Positions 54,107 to 64,000 of a DNA stretch of 64,000 nucleotides are shown here, in pieces. Made by a program: the position numbers and the translations under genes. Within the stretch, counting starts at the first letter, position 1. The number at the start of each line of letters is the position of its first letter. The stretch is taken from the NCBI RefSeq assembly GCF_029714365.1, contig NZ_CP121659.1:2834501-2898500 (forward strand), in the 5' to 3' direction. The notes below the pieces were generated by a model. The model ran no database searches. It was not told where the DNA came from and was given only the letters and a program-made list of their open reading frames with translations. Source of the stretch: Sinorhizobium terangae (GTDB lineage: Bacteria > Pseudomonadota > Alphaproteobacteria > Rhizobiales > Rhizobiaceae).

Positions 54107-55285
54107 TCAGGCGGCGGCCTGCGACAGCGTCGCCTTCTGGGTCTCGAAAGCCCAGGTGAGCCACGGCATCAGCGCTTCCATGTCGGAAGTTTCGATAGTG
54201 GCACCAGCCCAGATCCGCAGACCGGAGGGGGCATCGCGATAGTGGCCGACATCGTGGGCCACACCTTCCTTTTCGAGCAGGGCAACGACGCCCTTCGCGA
54301 AAGCGGCCTGGCCGTCGGCATCAAGGGCCAATACGTCCTTGTCGACGATCTTGAGGCAGACAGAGGTGTTGGAGCGGGTTTCCGCCTTGATCGCCAGGTT
54401 TGCAATCCAGGCATTTGCGTCGACGAACCGATGGATCGCGTCGGCGTTGGCGTCTGCCCTGGCGATCAGTCCCTTGAGGCCGCCAACCGACTTCGCCCAA
54501 AGGAGCGCGTCGATATAGTCTTCGACGCAGAGCATCGACGGCGTGTTGATTGTTTCGCCGGCAAAGATGCCCTCGATCAGCTTGCCGCCGCTGGTCAGGC
54601 GGAAGATCTTCGGCAACGGCCACGCCGGTGCATAGGTCAGCAGCCGTTCGACTGCGCGCGGCGAAAGGATGAGGATGCCGTGCGCCCCCTCACCGCCGAG
54701 CACCTTCTGCCAGGAGAAGGTGACGACGTCGAGCTTGGCGAAATCGAGCTCCTGAGCAAAGGCGGCGGAGGTCGCGTCGCAGATCGTCAGGCCCTTGCGG
54801 TCCGCGGGGATGAATTCGGCATTCGGCACGCGCACGCCCGAGGTCGTGCCGTTCCAGGTGAAGACGACATCGCGGTCGAAATCGACCTTGGCGAGATCCG
54901 GCAGTTCGCCATAGCCTGCTTCGAACTTGCGAACGTCGGGAAGCTTCAGCTGCTTGACCACGTCGGTCACCCAACCGGCACCGAAGCTTTCCCAGGCAAG
55001 CATATCGACGCCACGGGCGCCGAGCAGCGACCAGAGCGCCATTTCCACGGCGCCGGTATCGGAGGCGGGCACGATACCGATGCGGTAGTCGGCCGGCACT
55101 TCAAGAATTTCACGGGTAAGGTCAATGGCCTGTTTGAGCTTCGTCTTGCCGATCTTCGCCCGGTGCGAGCGACCGAGTGCGGCATCGGAGAGAGCGTCGA
55201 GCGTCCAACCAGGGCGCTTTGCGCAGGGGCCAGAAGAAAAATGGGTATTTGCCGGACGCACGTCCGGCTTGGCAGGCTTCGTCAT
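54107..55285 (-). CDS. serC: Phosphoserine aminotransferase
   Basis: SerC (392 aa) makes phosphoserine from 3-phosphohydroxypyruvate with PLP; the Schiff-base lysine is in the [20 protein letters not shown] segment. The N-terminus ([15 protein letters not shown]) matches the long class found in alphaproteobacteria. It precedes serA and is preceded by a structured leader. Length is typical for this subclass. Confidence 0.95.
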   Translation of the reverse strand: MTKPAKPDVRPANTHFSSGPCAKRPGWTLDALSDAALGRSHRAKIGKTKLKQAIDLTREILEVPADYRIGIVPASDTGAVEMALWSLLGARGVDMLAWESFGAGWVTDVVKQLKLPDVRKFEAGYGELPDLAKVDFDRDVVFTWNGTTSGVRVPNAEFIPADRKGLTICDATSAAFAQELDFAKLDVVTFSWQKVLGGEGAHGILILSPRAVERLLTYAPAWPLPKIFRLTSGGKLIEGIFAGETINTPSMLCVEDYIDALLWAKSVGGLKGLIARADANADAIHRFVDANAWIANLAIKAETRSNTSVCLKIVDKDVLALDADGQAAFAKGVVALLEKEGVAHDVGHYRDAPSGLRIWAGATIETSDMEALMPWLTWAFETQKATLSQAAA

Positions 55286-55341
55286 AATGCTATCCTCTCA
55301 GATAGAAGCCCCTCGTTGGGGAGGGGTGTCCCGCCGTCGGG
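55286..55341 (-). promoter_or_regulatory. Candidate serC leader RNA and promoter
   Basis: Two GC-rich hairpins precede serC on the minus strand: one at 55309-55326 (CCCCTC with GAGGGG) and one at 55330-55341 (CCCG with CGGG). A TTGACT/TATTCC promoter-like pair (55368-55363 and 55345-55340 on the minus strand, 17-bp spacer) lies just beyond. A conserved serC RNA motif has been described upstream of alphaproteobacterial serC genes; identity is plausible but not proven. Confidence 0.4.
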
Positions 55342-55448
55342 AATATTGTGGGTCCGAGAGGAAGTCAAGCGGCTTGCGTCGCTTTTGAAAAAATATTCGG
55401 CGTTCTGGGCAAAGTGCAAAAACCGTCGGTGCGACTGCCGAACGGTCG

Positions 55449-56297
55449 TCACCAGAGCGAGAAGCGCAGGCCCGCGCGGATCTCATGGCGTGAAAGGCCG
55501 TCGTCGTGGCCCTTGGCGCCGCGGGCGCCGGCAAGTGCCTCCGCCCCGAAGTTGAACATATCTCCATCCGCTATGCGGGAATAACGATAGCCGAGATCGA
55601 GTTTCAGCCGGTCGGTGATGTCATAGGAGACACCGGCCATGAGCGCATAGGTGAAGCGCCAGCTATCCTCTCCCTCATAGGACGTTCCGCCAGCGCCACC
55701 GGCGCAGACGCCGCCGCCAGGGATGCAGGTCGCGGTCTCGCGAACTGTGTTCCAGTTGATGTTGGTGGCACCGATGCCGGCGCCGATATACGGCGTAAAT
55801 CCGGCGAGCGTCGCCAGGTCGACATAACCGTTCGCCATGAGGCCGAGCGCGGAAAAATTGGCGTCATGCGAAAAAGCACATGACGTTCCGGCGCCCTGGC
55901 CCGCGCAGGGAGCGGCTGACAGCGACGAGCCGTCGAACCGCCCCTCGAAATATTCCGCTGTTACGTCTGCACGCACGATATCGTTGAACCGATAGCCAAT
56001 GCCGATCGTCCCCGAGATCGGCTTGTCGAAGCGGGCATTGTCGAACGGGACGTTGTCGTAGGTGCCCGTTCCAGCGTCGAAAGTGCGATAGGACGGATCG
56101 CCCTCGTCGCGCCATGGCGCATAGCCGATGTCGCCGCGCAAATAGACACCACCGACATCGTTTGCTTCGGGGGAAATGGTGATCTCCGGCGCGTCAAGCA
56201 ATTCATCGTCTGCTGCATGTGCCGCACCGGACGCCAGCAGTCCAGCGCCCAGACCAGCGCCAAGTGCGATCCCGCAGATCCCGTGCCGCCAGTCCAT
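55449..56297 (-). CDS. Outer-membrane beta-barrel protein
   Basis: The 282-aa protein starts with a signal peptide (MDWRHGICGIALGAGLGAGL, cleavage after AHA near residue 28). The mature part has alternating hydrophobic strands typical of an eight-stranded porin-like fold of the Omp25/31 type, with an inner GVYLRGDIGYAPWRDEGD strand and a final R-x-GLRFSLW strand ending in an aromatic residue for BAM recognition. It is one of two related barrel genes here, the other at 57326. Function unknown. Confidence 0.85.
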   Translation of the reverse strand: MDWRHGICGIALGAGLGAGLLASGAAHAADDELLDAPEITISPEANDVGGVYLRGDIGYAPWRDEGDPSYRTFDAGTGTYDNVPFDNARFDKPISGTIGIGYRFNDIVRADVTAEYFEGRFDGSSLSAAPCAGQGAGTSCAFSHDANFSALGLMANGYVDLATLAGFTPYIGAGIGATNINWNTVRETATCIPGGGVCAGGAGGTSYEGEDSWRFTYALMAGVSYDITDRLKLDLGYRYSRIADGDMFNFGAEALAGARGAKGHDDGLSRHEIRAGLRFSLW

Positions 56298-56490
56298 CCG
56301 TATGCCCTTTCGTCAATGCCGTCGGACCGACCTTCGTGGTGGCCGGACCTGCGTTAACTATTGGCAGGGACAAGTTAACCAGCGGTTAAGCATGTTGTTT
56401 GACGAAAAATTTAGGAAACCAGCATTGTGAAGGCTGGAGCGTTAGGAGGACGATTGCCGCAAAAGTATCTGGAGGGCCGGTTCGAGTGAA

Positions 56491-57249
56491 TCACCGGCCG
56501 GCATGCGAAGCGCGCGCTGCCAAGTCTCGCGCATAGGAAAGCATATCGGTCCGCCGCGATGCGGTTCGCACGAGCAAACCGCCTTCGCCCACGATCGCCC
56601 TTGCTTCTGTGAAGAAGCGACACCCCTCTCTTTCGATTCCGGTAATCACTTCCGCGACGTCGCCGTCGGCCGCTTTTCGCGATATCGCGCCCACTTTCCC
56701 GAATATGGTCGTGCAGAAGGCCTTGTCCCGAGCCGTGGCGACACCGGCGTCATTGAAGAAAAAGATCGCCTGAACGAGATTGTCGCGATCCGGCCCAACG
56801 GCCGCGTATGGCTTTCCCCAGTATCTCGCAATCGTCTTCTTCCATTCGTCTGAAGCGAGGCGATCCTTCGGCAGATGAGAGAATTTGACGTCGCGTATAA
56901 TGCTGTAGACGGTACCACCCGACAGGGGCGAGGTAAAATCGAGCCGATAGACATCGGCAATCGGCGACTGCCCGCGCGACTCCAGCGTTATCGATTCGGT
57001 AAAGGTTGCGGATGCCGCGTCCTGCTTCGCTTTTAGCCCTTCGCGATTTTCCGTCTTCTGCCAGTGCGCATATTTCCGCGAAATGATCGCTTCGACCTCT
57101 GACCGGGTCATTCCGATTTCAAAATCATGCCCGGGGAGGAAGCGTTGCGCGACGACGTCGCTCGGGTCGGCCAAAGCGAACTTCGGGGCCGATCCGGCAT
57201 GGGCGAGTGTGGCGAAGAGGAAAAAGAAGCAGGTCGCGAGCGTCTTCAT
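56491..57249 (-). CDS. Secreted protein of unknown function
   Basis: The 252-aa protein starts MKTLATCFFFLFATLAHAGS, a clear signal peptide, preferred over an upstream ATG at 57315. The mature part has a conserved LPGHDFEIGMTRSEVEAIIS segment and an internal FSHLPKDRLASDEWKKTIAR stretch; two lone Cys near the C-terminal half could form a disulfide. I cannot assign a family. It lies between the two outer-membrane barrel genes on the same strand. Confidence 0.7.
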   Translation of the reverse strand: MKTLATCFFFLFATLAHAGSAPKFALADPSDVVAQRFLPGHDFEIGMTRSEVEAIISRKYAHWQKTENREGLKAKQDAASATFTESITLESRGQSPIADVYRLDFTSPLSGGTVYSIIRDVKFSHLPKDRLASDEWKKTIARYWGKPYAAVGPDRDNLVQAIFFFNDAGVATARDKAFCTTIFGKVGAISRKAADGDVAEVITGIEREGCRFFTEARAIVGEGGLLVRTASRRTDMLSYARDLAARASHAGR

Positions 57250-57271
57250 CTGTCCGTGCTTTAACCGCAAT

Positions 57272-57298
57272 CGAAAGGGGCCGCGTGGCGGCCCCGAA
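57272..57298 (-). terminator. Terminator of the second barrel gene
   Basis: On the minus strand an 8-bp stem (GGGGCCGC with GCGGCCCC, 3-base loop) is followed by TTTCG. It separates the barrel gene from the secreted-protein gene downstream. Confidence 0.75.
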
Positions 57299-57325
57299 AA
57301 CGAAGGTGTGGCCATGCGCCCCGCG

Positions 57326-58090
57326 TTATTGCAGCGCGTAGCGCATACCCAATTTGAAGTCGTGCGAGGTGATGTGGTCGAAATTCATCGGGCCCTCGTT
57401 CACGGTATTGTCGTAGCTTCGGATTCTGCCAGTCTTGGCATCGCCGAGGTCGACGTAGCTGTAGCCGAAATCGATCGCCAGCCGCTCGGTCGCCTGGTAC
57501 GCGACGCCGGCATGAAGGGCCCAGGCAAAGTTCCAGGTGGATTCGTCTCCGGCATAGGCAACGCCCTGGGTCGGCACGTTGACGTCGCGGAACCGCGAGA
57601 TCGTGTTGCGCGACGCACCAATGCCCGCGCCGACATAGGGCTTTACGCCGTACCAGTCGCCGATATCGACATAGGCGTTGGCCATCAGCAGCCATTCCGA
57701 CTTGGCGCCATCGTAATCATTCGTCGCATCCCAGACAGGACCGCCCGGTGTGGTATGGCCATAGCGGTCGAGCGCCGAATAGTCGGCCTTGCCGCGATAT
57801 TCGACGATGCCGTCGAGGCGCAGCCAGTCGTTGAACTGATAGCCGACACCGACGCCCGCGAGCGGTGCACTGTCGAAGCTTCCCTCATCGAGGAACTCGT
57901 GAAGTTCGACCTGGTCCATCAACGGGTGGTGCATGCTGCCAAGCTTCTGGTTGCTCATGCCGAGATGGCCGCGCAGATACCAGCCGCCCGGCACCACAAC
58001 CGGCGCAGGATCTTCGACGTAAAGGTCGGCAGCAAAAGCTGGAGCGCCGCCCACCAATGCGGCAATGCATGCAATCAGAGGTCTCTTCAT
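57326..58090 (-). CDS. Outer-membrane beta-barrel protein
   Basis: The 254-aa protein has a signal peptide (MKRPLIACIAALVGGAPAFA, cleavage near residue 20) and a barrel resembling the neighbour at 55449: GWYLRGHLGMSNQ, GVGYQFNDWLRLDG, VDIGDWYGVKPYVGAGIGAS, and a final F-K-LGMRYALQ strand. The two share the order of barrel motifs and could be ancient duplicates separated by one gene. Function unknown, probably surface-exposed. Confidence 0.85.
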   Translation of the reverse strand: MKRPLIACIAALVGGAPAFAADLYVEDPAPVVVPGGWYLRGHLGMSNQKLGSMHHPLMDQVELHEFLDEGSFDSAPLAGVGVGYQFNDWLRLDGIVEYRGKADYSALDRYGHTTPGGPVWDATNDYDGAKSEWLLMANAYVDIGDWYGVKPYVGAGIGASRNTISRFRDVNVPTQGVAYAGDESTWNFAWALHAGVAYQATERLAIDFGYSYVDLGDAKTGRIRSYDNTVNEGPMNFDHITSHDFKLGMRYALQ

Positions 58091-58263
58091 AATATGCCCC
58101 GCGAATGTTCTGACCCGCGCCGCGTTGCCTCGGCCGGATACTGCAACTGATGTTGCGTCAGAAATCGCATGCGGGGGTTAATATCGGATTAAGCATAGAA
58201 ATTTACTATGTTTTTTAACAGTTGCTGATGTTCCTCGACCCTGAACCGATGCCTCGTGACAAT

Positions 58264-58295
58264 AAAAAAGCCGGCAATCGGTGCCGGCCTTTCCA
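58264..58295 (-). terminator. glmM terminator
   Basis: Reading on the minus strand, GGCCGGC pairs with GCCGGCTT across a short loop and is followed by TTTTTTATT. It lies about 90 bp downstream of the glmM stop. Confidence 0.85.
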
Positions 58296-58382
58296 AGCTG
58301 TTCAGCGTTGCTGATCATTACTGTTTGTTGAAACAGTGAATGCTTTAATTCCTTGATACTACTTTCTGGAGTAGCTTGAAGG

Positions 58383-59735
58383 TCAAGCCGCGCTGCGGAC
58401 ACTGCCGATCACGTTGACGAGTTCATCGACGATGCGCTCGACCTGGCTGCGGTCGTCGCCTTCCGCCATGACTCGGATCAGCGGTTCCGTTCCAGACGGA
58501 CGGATCAGCAGGCGGCCATTCTTGGCAAGACCCGCTTCGGCGTCGGCGATGGCCTGCTGCACGGACGGATGCTCGAGCGGCTTGCCCGCCGACACGCGAA
58601 CATTCTTCAGGATCTGCGGTACGGGCTCGAAGCGATGGCACACCTCGCTGACCGACTTGCCCTGCCGCTTGACCACCGCGAGAATCTGCAGCGCAGCCAC
58701 CAGACCGTCGCCGGTCGTCCCGAAATCGGAGAGCACGATGTGGCCGGACTGTTCGCCACCCACGTTCAGGCCATCCTGGCGCATCTGCTCGACGACATAG
58801 CGGTCGCCGACCTTGGTGCGGTGCAGTCCGATGCCCCTGCCCTTGAGATAGCGTTCGAGGCCGAGATTCGACATCACCGTCGCGGCTATGGCGCCACCCT
58901 TCAGCATCCCGTCCGCAGCCCAGCTGTCGGCGATCACCGCCATGAGTTGGTCGCCATCGACGACGGTTCCGTTTTCGTCAATGATCAGGACGCGGTCCGC
59001 GTCGCCGTCGAGTGCGATGCCGATATCGGCCCTGACTTCGTGAACCTTCTTCGACAGGGCGGCCGGGTGCGTCGAGCCGCATTCGAGATTGATGTTGACG
59101 CCGTTCGGCTCCGTCCCGATCGTCACCACTTCGGCGCCGAGCTCCCAGAGCGCGGACGGGGCAACCTTGTAGGCGGCGCCGTTGGCGCAGTCGATGGCAA
59201 TACGCAGTCCCTTCAGCGTGACGTCGCGCGGCAGCGTCCGCTTCGCCTGTTCGATATAGCGGTAGATGTCGCCATCGACGCGCTTGGCCCGGCCGATATC
59301 CTCGGGCTTGGCAAGCTGGCCGGACATATCCTGGTCGATGAGTTCCTCGATCTTTTCCTCGATGTCGTCGGAAAGCTTGTAGCCATCGGGTCCGAAGAGC
59401 TTGATGCCGTTGTCACGGAATGGATTGTGCGAGGCCGAGATCATCACGCCGATATCGGCGCGCAACGATCGCGTCAGCATGGCGACGCCTGGCGTCGGGA
59501 TCGGTCCGAGCAGGAAGACGTCGAGTCCGGCGGCGGTGAAGCCGGCGACCATTGCGTTTTCGAGCATATAACCGGAAAGGCGCGTGTCCTTGCCGATCAC
59601 GACACGGTGGCGGTGCGCTCCATTACGGAAGATCGTTCCGACAGCGATGCCGACACGCATGGCGAGGTCTGGCGTCATCGGGAAAATATTGGACTGGCCG
59701 CGAATGCCGTCAGTGCCGAAATATTTACGCTTCAT
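58383..59735 (-). CDS. glmM: Phosphoglucosamine mutase
   Basis: GlmM (450 aa from [13 protein letters not shown] at 59735) interconverts glucosamine 6- and 1-phosphate for peptidoglycan and LPS precursors. The phosphorylated active Ser is S102 in [12 protein letters not shown], the metal-binding DGDADR loop is present, and the [17 protein letters not shown] segment closes domain 4. The frame to 59864 runs into a RIME repeat and is not conserved. It lies downstream of ftsH on the same strand, an order common in rhizobia. Confidence 0.97.
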   Translation of the reverse strand: MKRKYFGTDGIRGQSNIFPMTPDLAMRVGIAVGTIFRNGAHRHRVVIGKDTRLSGYMLENAMVAGFTAAGLDVFLLGPIPTPGVAMLTRSLRADIGVMISASHNPFRDNGIKLFGPDGYKLSDDIEEKIEELIDQDMSGQLAKPEDIGRAKRVDGDIYRYIEQAKRTLPRDVTLKGLRIAIDCANGAAYKVAPSALWELGAEVVTIGTEPNGVNINLECGSTHPAALSKKVHEVRADIGIALDGDADRVLIIDENGTVVDGDQLMAVIADSWAADGMLKGGAIAATVMSNLGLERYLKGRGIGLHRTKVGDRYVVEQMRQDGLNVGGEQSGHIVLSDFGTTGDGLVAALQILAVVKRQGKSVSEVCHRFEPVPQILKNVRVSAGKPLEHPSVQQAIADAEAGLAKNGRLLIRPSGTEPLIRVMAEGDDRSQVERIVDELVNVIGSVRSAA

Positions 59736-59844
59736 AAGAACTCCATGGTCCTGGTTCGGCAGGATCGACTTTACCGGCCGCGTCTGTCTGCGTGTTCCGC
59801 GATTGGGTTTCATATCGCCGGACCTCGTATCCAGAGTTGACGCC

Positions 59845-59928
59845 CTACAACGCCGCGCGTCCAATCAGACGCGCCAAGGTCGCTGTAGCACTGTGAACTG
59901 CTGCATGATGCATCGTGCAGTAGCGGCT
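59845..59928. repeat. RIME1-type repeat, copy 9 (reverse)
   Basis: CTACAACGCCGCGCG.. to CGCTGTAGCACTGTGAACTG, then CTGCATGATGCATCGTGCAG, between glmM and the ftsH terminator. It is a reverse copy with a changed first palindrome. Confidence 0.75.
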
Positions 59929-60085
59929 CCCTCTATTGCTGCTGCCCGCTCGCGTCCAGCGCAGATCAGGCATATTTGATTCATCTTTGGCATAAAACCG
60001 CAGCAAACGGCAGCAATCCTATCATCAGAAATCATTACATCGCGTTACCAAGCGCGCGAAAGACACTTTGGACGAATATGCCCAA

Positions 60086-60118
60086 CAAAAAGCCGCCGCT
60101 CCTTTCGGCGCGGCGGCC
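60086..60118 (-). terminator. ftsH terminator
   Basis: Minus-strand stem GCCGCCGC with GCGGCGGC (8 bp) followed by a T run (CTTTTTG) ends ftsH 24 bases after its stop. Confidence 0.85.
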
Positions 60119-60141
60119 TCTGATTTCCTTTCCGACCACTC

Positions 60142-62079
<1,938 letters not shown>

Positions 62080-62136
62080 CGAACTCCCCGGAACCTGTCG
62101 CAGCTCGGAGATTTCTCCGAGCTACAGTCTTGTTCC

Positions 62137-63537
62137 TTAACATAAGGTTCTGGCGTGGCCTTGCCAAGGCAAACCGCCAGGTCCCTCTCCATTTCTGTCA
62201 AAATCATCGAATACCGGCGGAGCGGGGTAAGGTTCGCGCCCGAAAAGCATCGCGACCGCATTCGCCATAGTCCGGTCAAAACCGGGCAAAAAGGTGTCGT
62301 AAAGGGCAATGCGGCATTCGACTTTAGCCTGGACCAAGCCGGCGGCATCGGCTGGCGCTGGAGCGATGTGTGGCGCTGCACGGGCGGCTCGTTTGGCGAT
62401 GCCGGGGAGCAGACCGGCATCAATAAGCCTTTGATCCCATTGACTATCCCGGTGCGAGGCAGTCACTATCACCGGGTAGCGCCCGCCGTTCGTCACGCTG
62501 AAGCGCCCGTCCCATACGTTCGCTTCGCCGGGACCGACAACGCAATCGGACAGGCTGCGCGCCTCACGGTAGAGATAGAGACCGTTTGGACGCCGGTCGT
62601 AGACAACGCCTCCCGCCGTCATGCGTCCCGCGATGCCCGCTTGCACAAAGCCGGCTATGCGCTCGATCGTCGCATGCCCCGGCAAATGATTGCGGCCGCC
62701 GAGAACTGCGGCGACGGACAAAAGCGCGCGACGCCAATCGGTATCGCTCATGTTTCCCGCCTGTGCCGCCGCAACCTCAGCCACGACAGTCTCGTGCACG
62801 CGGACATGACGTTCGATCAAGGCGGCTGCCCGCGCCGATGACGCGGCCCTTTGCGCGGCGCTCCATGGGGCAACGGGCGCCTCTTGCGAAGCTTTGAGTT
62901 CGGTCCGCACACGAACACGCTCGAACAGCGGATTGGCGTTGCTCGGATCATCGAGCCATTCGACACCCCGCGCGGTGAGGAATGCCCGTATGTCGGCACG
63001 GCTTAGGCCAAGGAATGGCCTCAACACCCAGATGCGGCGCCCGTATAGCACGGCGCTCGCCATGCCGGCGCTGCCGGGCCCCTCCCCTTCGCCGCGTGCA
63101 CTGCGCATCGCGACCGTCTCGCGCTGATCATCTCGCGTGTGTGCGGTGGCGATGCAATCGGCGCCGAGCTCGGCGGCAGCATCGGCCAGCAGTTCATAGC
63201 GCTTCAGGCGTGCGGCCGCCTGGATCCCGGTTCGCGGCTTGTTGCCTTCCCAACGGCAGACACGATGGGGAATACCTAGCTCGGCGCAGAACGCTGCCAC
63301 GGCTGCCGCTTCATCCGCGGATTCCGGTCTCAAGGCATGATCGATCGTGCAGGCTGCAAGCGAGAAACCGTCGCGATCCCTGTTTCCGATTACGGAGTGG
63401 AGCGCAAGAAGAAGCCCCTTGGAATCGCTGCCTCCGGAGACAGCCACGAGAATCCGGCAAGGTTTGGCGAAGGAACGCAGGAATTGTCTGGCCGCGGCTA
63501 TGACGGCTCCGGGCACGCCGCGGGCCTCAGCAGCCAA
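62137..63537 (-). CDS. tilS: tRNA(Ile)-lysidine synthase
   Basis: TilS (466 aa) converts C34 of tRNA-Ile(CAU) to lysidine. The PP-loop SGGSDSKGLL is near residue 34-43, with the D-H-ALR and the AHTRDDQ motifs after it, followed by TilS substrate-binding domains. The start at 63537 is a TTG that overlaps the cpoB stop by 11 bp; a GTG at 63516 is a second possibility, so the first few residues are uncertain. Transcribed cpoB-tilS-ftsH. Confidence 0.93.
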   Translation of the reverse strand: MAAEARGVPGAVIAAARQFLRSFAKPCRILVAVSGGSDSKGLLLALHSVIGNRDRDGFSLAACTIDHALRPESADEAAAVAAFCAELGIPHRVCRWEGNKPRTGIQAAARLKRYELLADAAAELGADCIATAHTRDDQRETVAMRSARGEGEGPGSAGMASAVLYGRRIWVLRPFLGLSRADIRAFLTARGVEWLDDPSNANPLFERVRVRTELKASQEAPVAPWSAAQRAASSARAAALIERHVRVHETVVAEVAAAQAGNMSDTDWRRALLSVAAVLGGRNHLPGHATIERIAGFVQAGIAGRMTAGGVVYDRRPNGLYLYREARSLSDCVVGPGEANVWDGRFSVTNGGRYPVIVTASHRDSQWDQRLIDAGLLPGIAKRAARAAPHIAPAPADAAGLVQAKVECRIALYDTFLPGFDRTMANAVAMLFGREPYPAPPVFDDFDRNGEGPGGLPWQGHARTLC

Positions 63538-64000
63538 AGCGGCTCTGTTCGCTCGACACCTTGGCCTTCACGGCGGGCGAAGCCTTGGGGTAGCGCTTGT
63601 TCACCTCGCGCAGCGTGGCGCAAGCGGTTTCCTTGTTGTCGAGAGCGCCAAGCGACATTCCGAGCTTCAGCAGCATCTCGGGCGCCCTTGGCGATTTGCC
63701 ATGAGCCTGATGCGCGTTCAGGAAGGTCTTCGCTGCGTCGCTGTACTTGCCTTGCGAATATTGGGCTTCACCCATCCAGAAACTGGCATCGGCCGCCTTG
63801 TCGCCATTGGGAAAGACGTCGAGATAGTCACGGAACTCCTGTTCCGCCATGGAGTAATCGCCGGAAAGCACGTGTCCGTAGGCGGACTGGTAGAGATCTC
63901 CGGGATTGTCGAGAGAAGCGGTTTGCTGCTCGGTGCCCGGATTGGCGTTGATACCCGCACCGGCGGAGTTCGCCGTCCCGTTGTCGACGCCGGGGAGCGT
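63527..64000 (-). CDS. cpoB: Tol-Pal system protein CpoB/YbgF (3' part, runs off window)
   Basis: The reading frame enters from the right edge and ends TGA at 63527. Visible are TPR repeats (DLYQSAYGHVLSGDYSMAEQ, FRDYLDVFPNGDKAADASFW, SPRAPEMLLKLGMSLGALDN) and a final AVKAKVSSEQSRFGC. CpoB links outer-membrane constriction to septal peptidoglycan synthesis through TolA. Only the C-terminal domain is seen; the N-terminal coiled coil and signal peptide lie beyond 64000. It overlaps the tilS start by 11 bp. Confidence 0.85.
   Translation of the reverse strand, partial: TLPGVDNGTANSAGAGINANPGTEQQTASLDNPGDLYQSAYGHVLSGDYSMAEQEFRDYLDVFPNGDKAADASFWMGEAQYSQGKYSDAAKTFLNAHQAHGKSPRAPEMLLKLGMSLGALDNKETACATLREVNKRYPKASPAVKAKVSSEQSRFGC

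Overview
The window is a GC-rich alphaproteobacterial chromosome segment, almost certainly from Sinorhizobium/Ensifer (order Hyphomicrobiales). The reasons are the aerobic cobaltochelatase genes cobT-cobS, the CtrA/SciP/ChpT cell-cycle module with GANTC sites, a rhizobial rpoH, and at least nine copies of a roughly 105-bp, two-palindrome intergenic repeat of the RIME1 type known from Sinorhizobium. No database search was possible, so names rest on motif and family recognition.

Layout. 0-14 kb is core housekeeping: rpmB, a VUT/YhhQ-type queuosine-precursor transporter, a secreted phytase-like esterase, cobT-cobS, a J-domain protein, a BolA-family protein, a CNNM/CorC protein overlapping aroB-aroK, a 49-aa membrane peptide translationally coupled to xerD, accA, and a YafK-type L,D-transpeptidase lipoprotein overlapping a TusA-like gene. 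14-28 kb is metabolic: an isoprenylcysteine-methyltransferase-like protein, a COG0523 metal GTPase, a D,D-carboxypeptidase, an M20 amidohydrolase with an Lrp-type regulator, a zinc alcohol dehydrogenase divergent from an AraC regulator, a three-part kinase/M23-like/aminotransferase fusion, and a partial histidine-utilisation locus (hutC, hutF, hutD).

28-31.7 kb is the accessory patch. It lies at the 3' end of a tRNA-Met(CAT) gene and holds two small orphan genes, a candidate three-hairpin sRNA, a Panacea (DUF4065/SocA-like) antitoxin-type gene, an unrecognised gene directly behind it, a HEPN-like gene with an R-x4-H motif plus a C-terminal helix-rich segment, and a 24-bp tandem repeat. This looks like a toxin-antitoxin or phage-defence cassette and is the most novel part of the window.

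31.8-47.5 kb is the cell-cycle and envelope region: mnmA, a LuxR-type regulator, sciP, a GNAT protein, an IS66-family insertion (tnpA-tnpB-tnpC), fliJ, ctrA, an atypical receiver protein, chpT, eipA (DUF1134), a coiled-coil membrane protein, a TrmH-type methyltransferase, rluD and rpoH. Near-consensus CtrA boxes (one mismatch to TTAA-N7-TTAA) precede sciP, ctrA and eipA, and five GANTC sites lie within about 130 bp upstream of ctrA. Together they suggest a locally encoded CtrA regulon in which CtrA, its inhibitor SciP, its phosphotransferase ChpT and a target (EipA) are neighbours.

47.5-64 kb is again core: a large disordered membrane protein, purA, a DMT exporter, serA-serC with a candidate leader, two beta-barrel outer-membrane proteins around a secreted protein of unknown function, then glmM, ftsH, tilS and the 3' part of cpoB/ybgF, which runs off the window. 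No CRISPR array, prophage or rRNA operon was seen.
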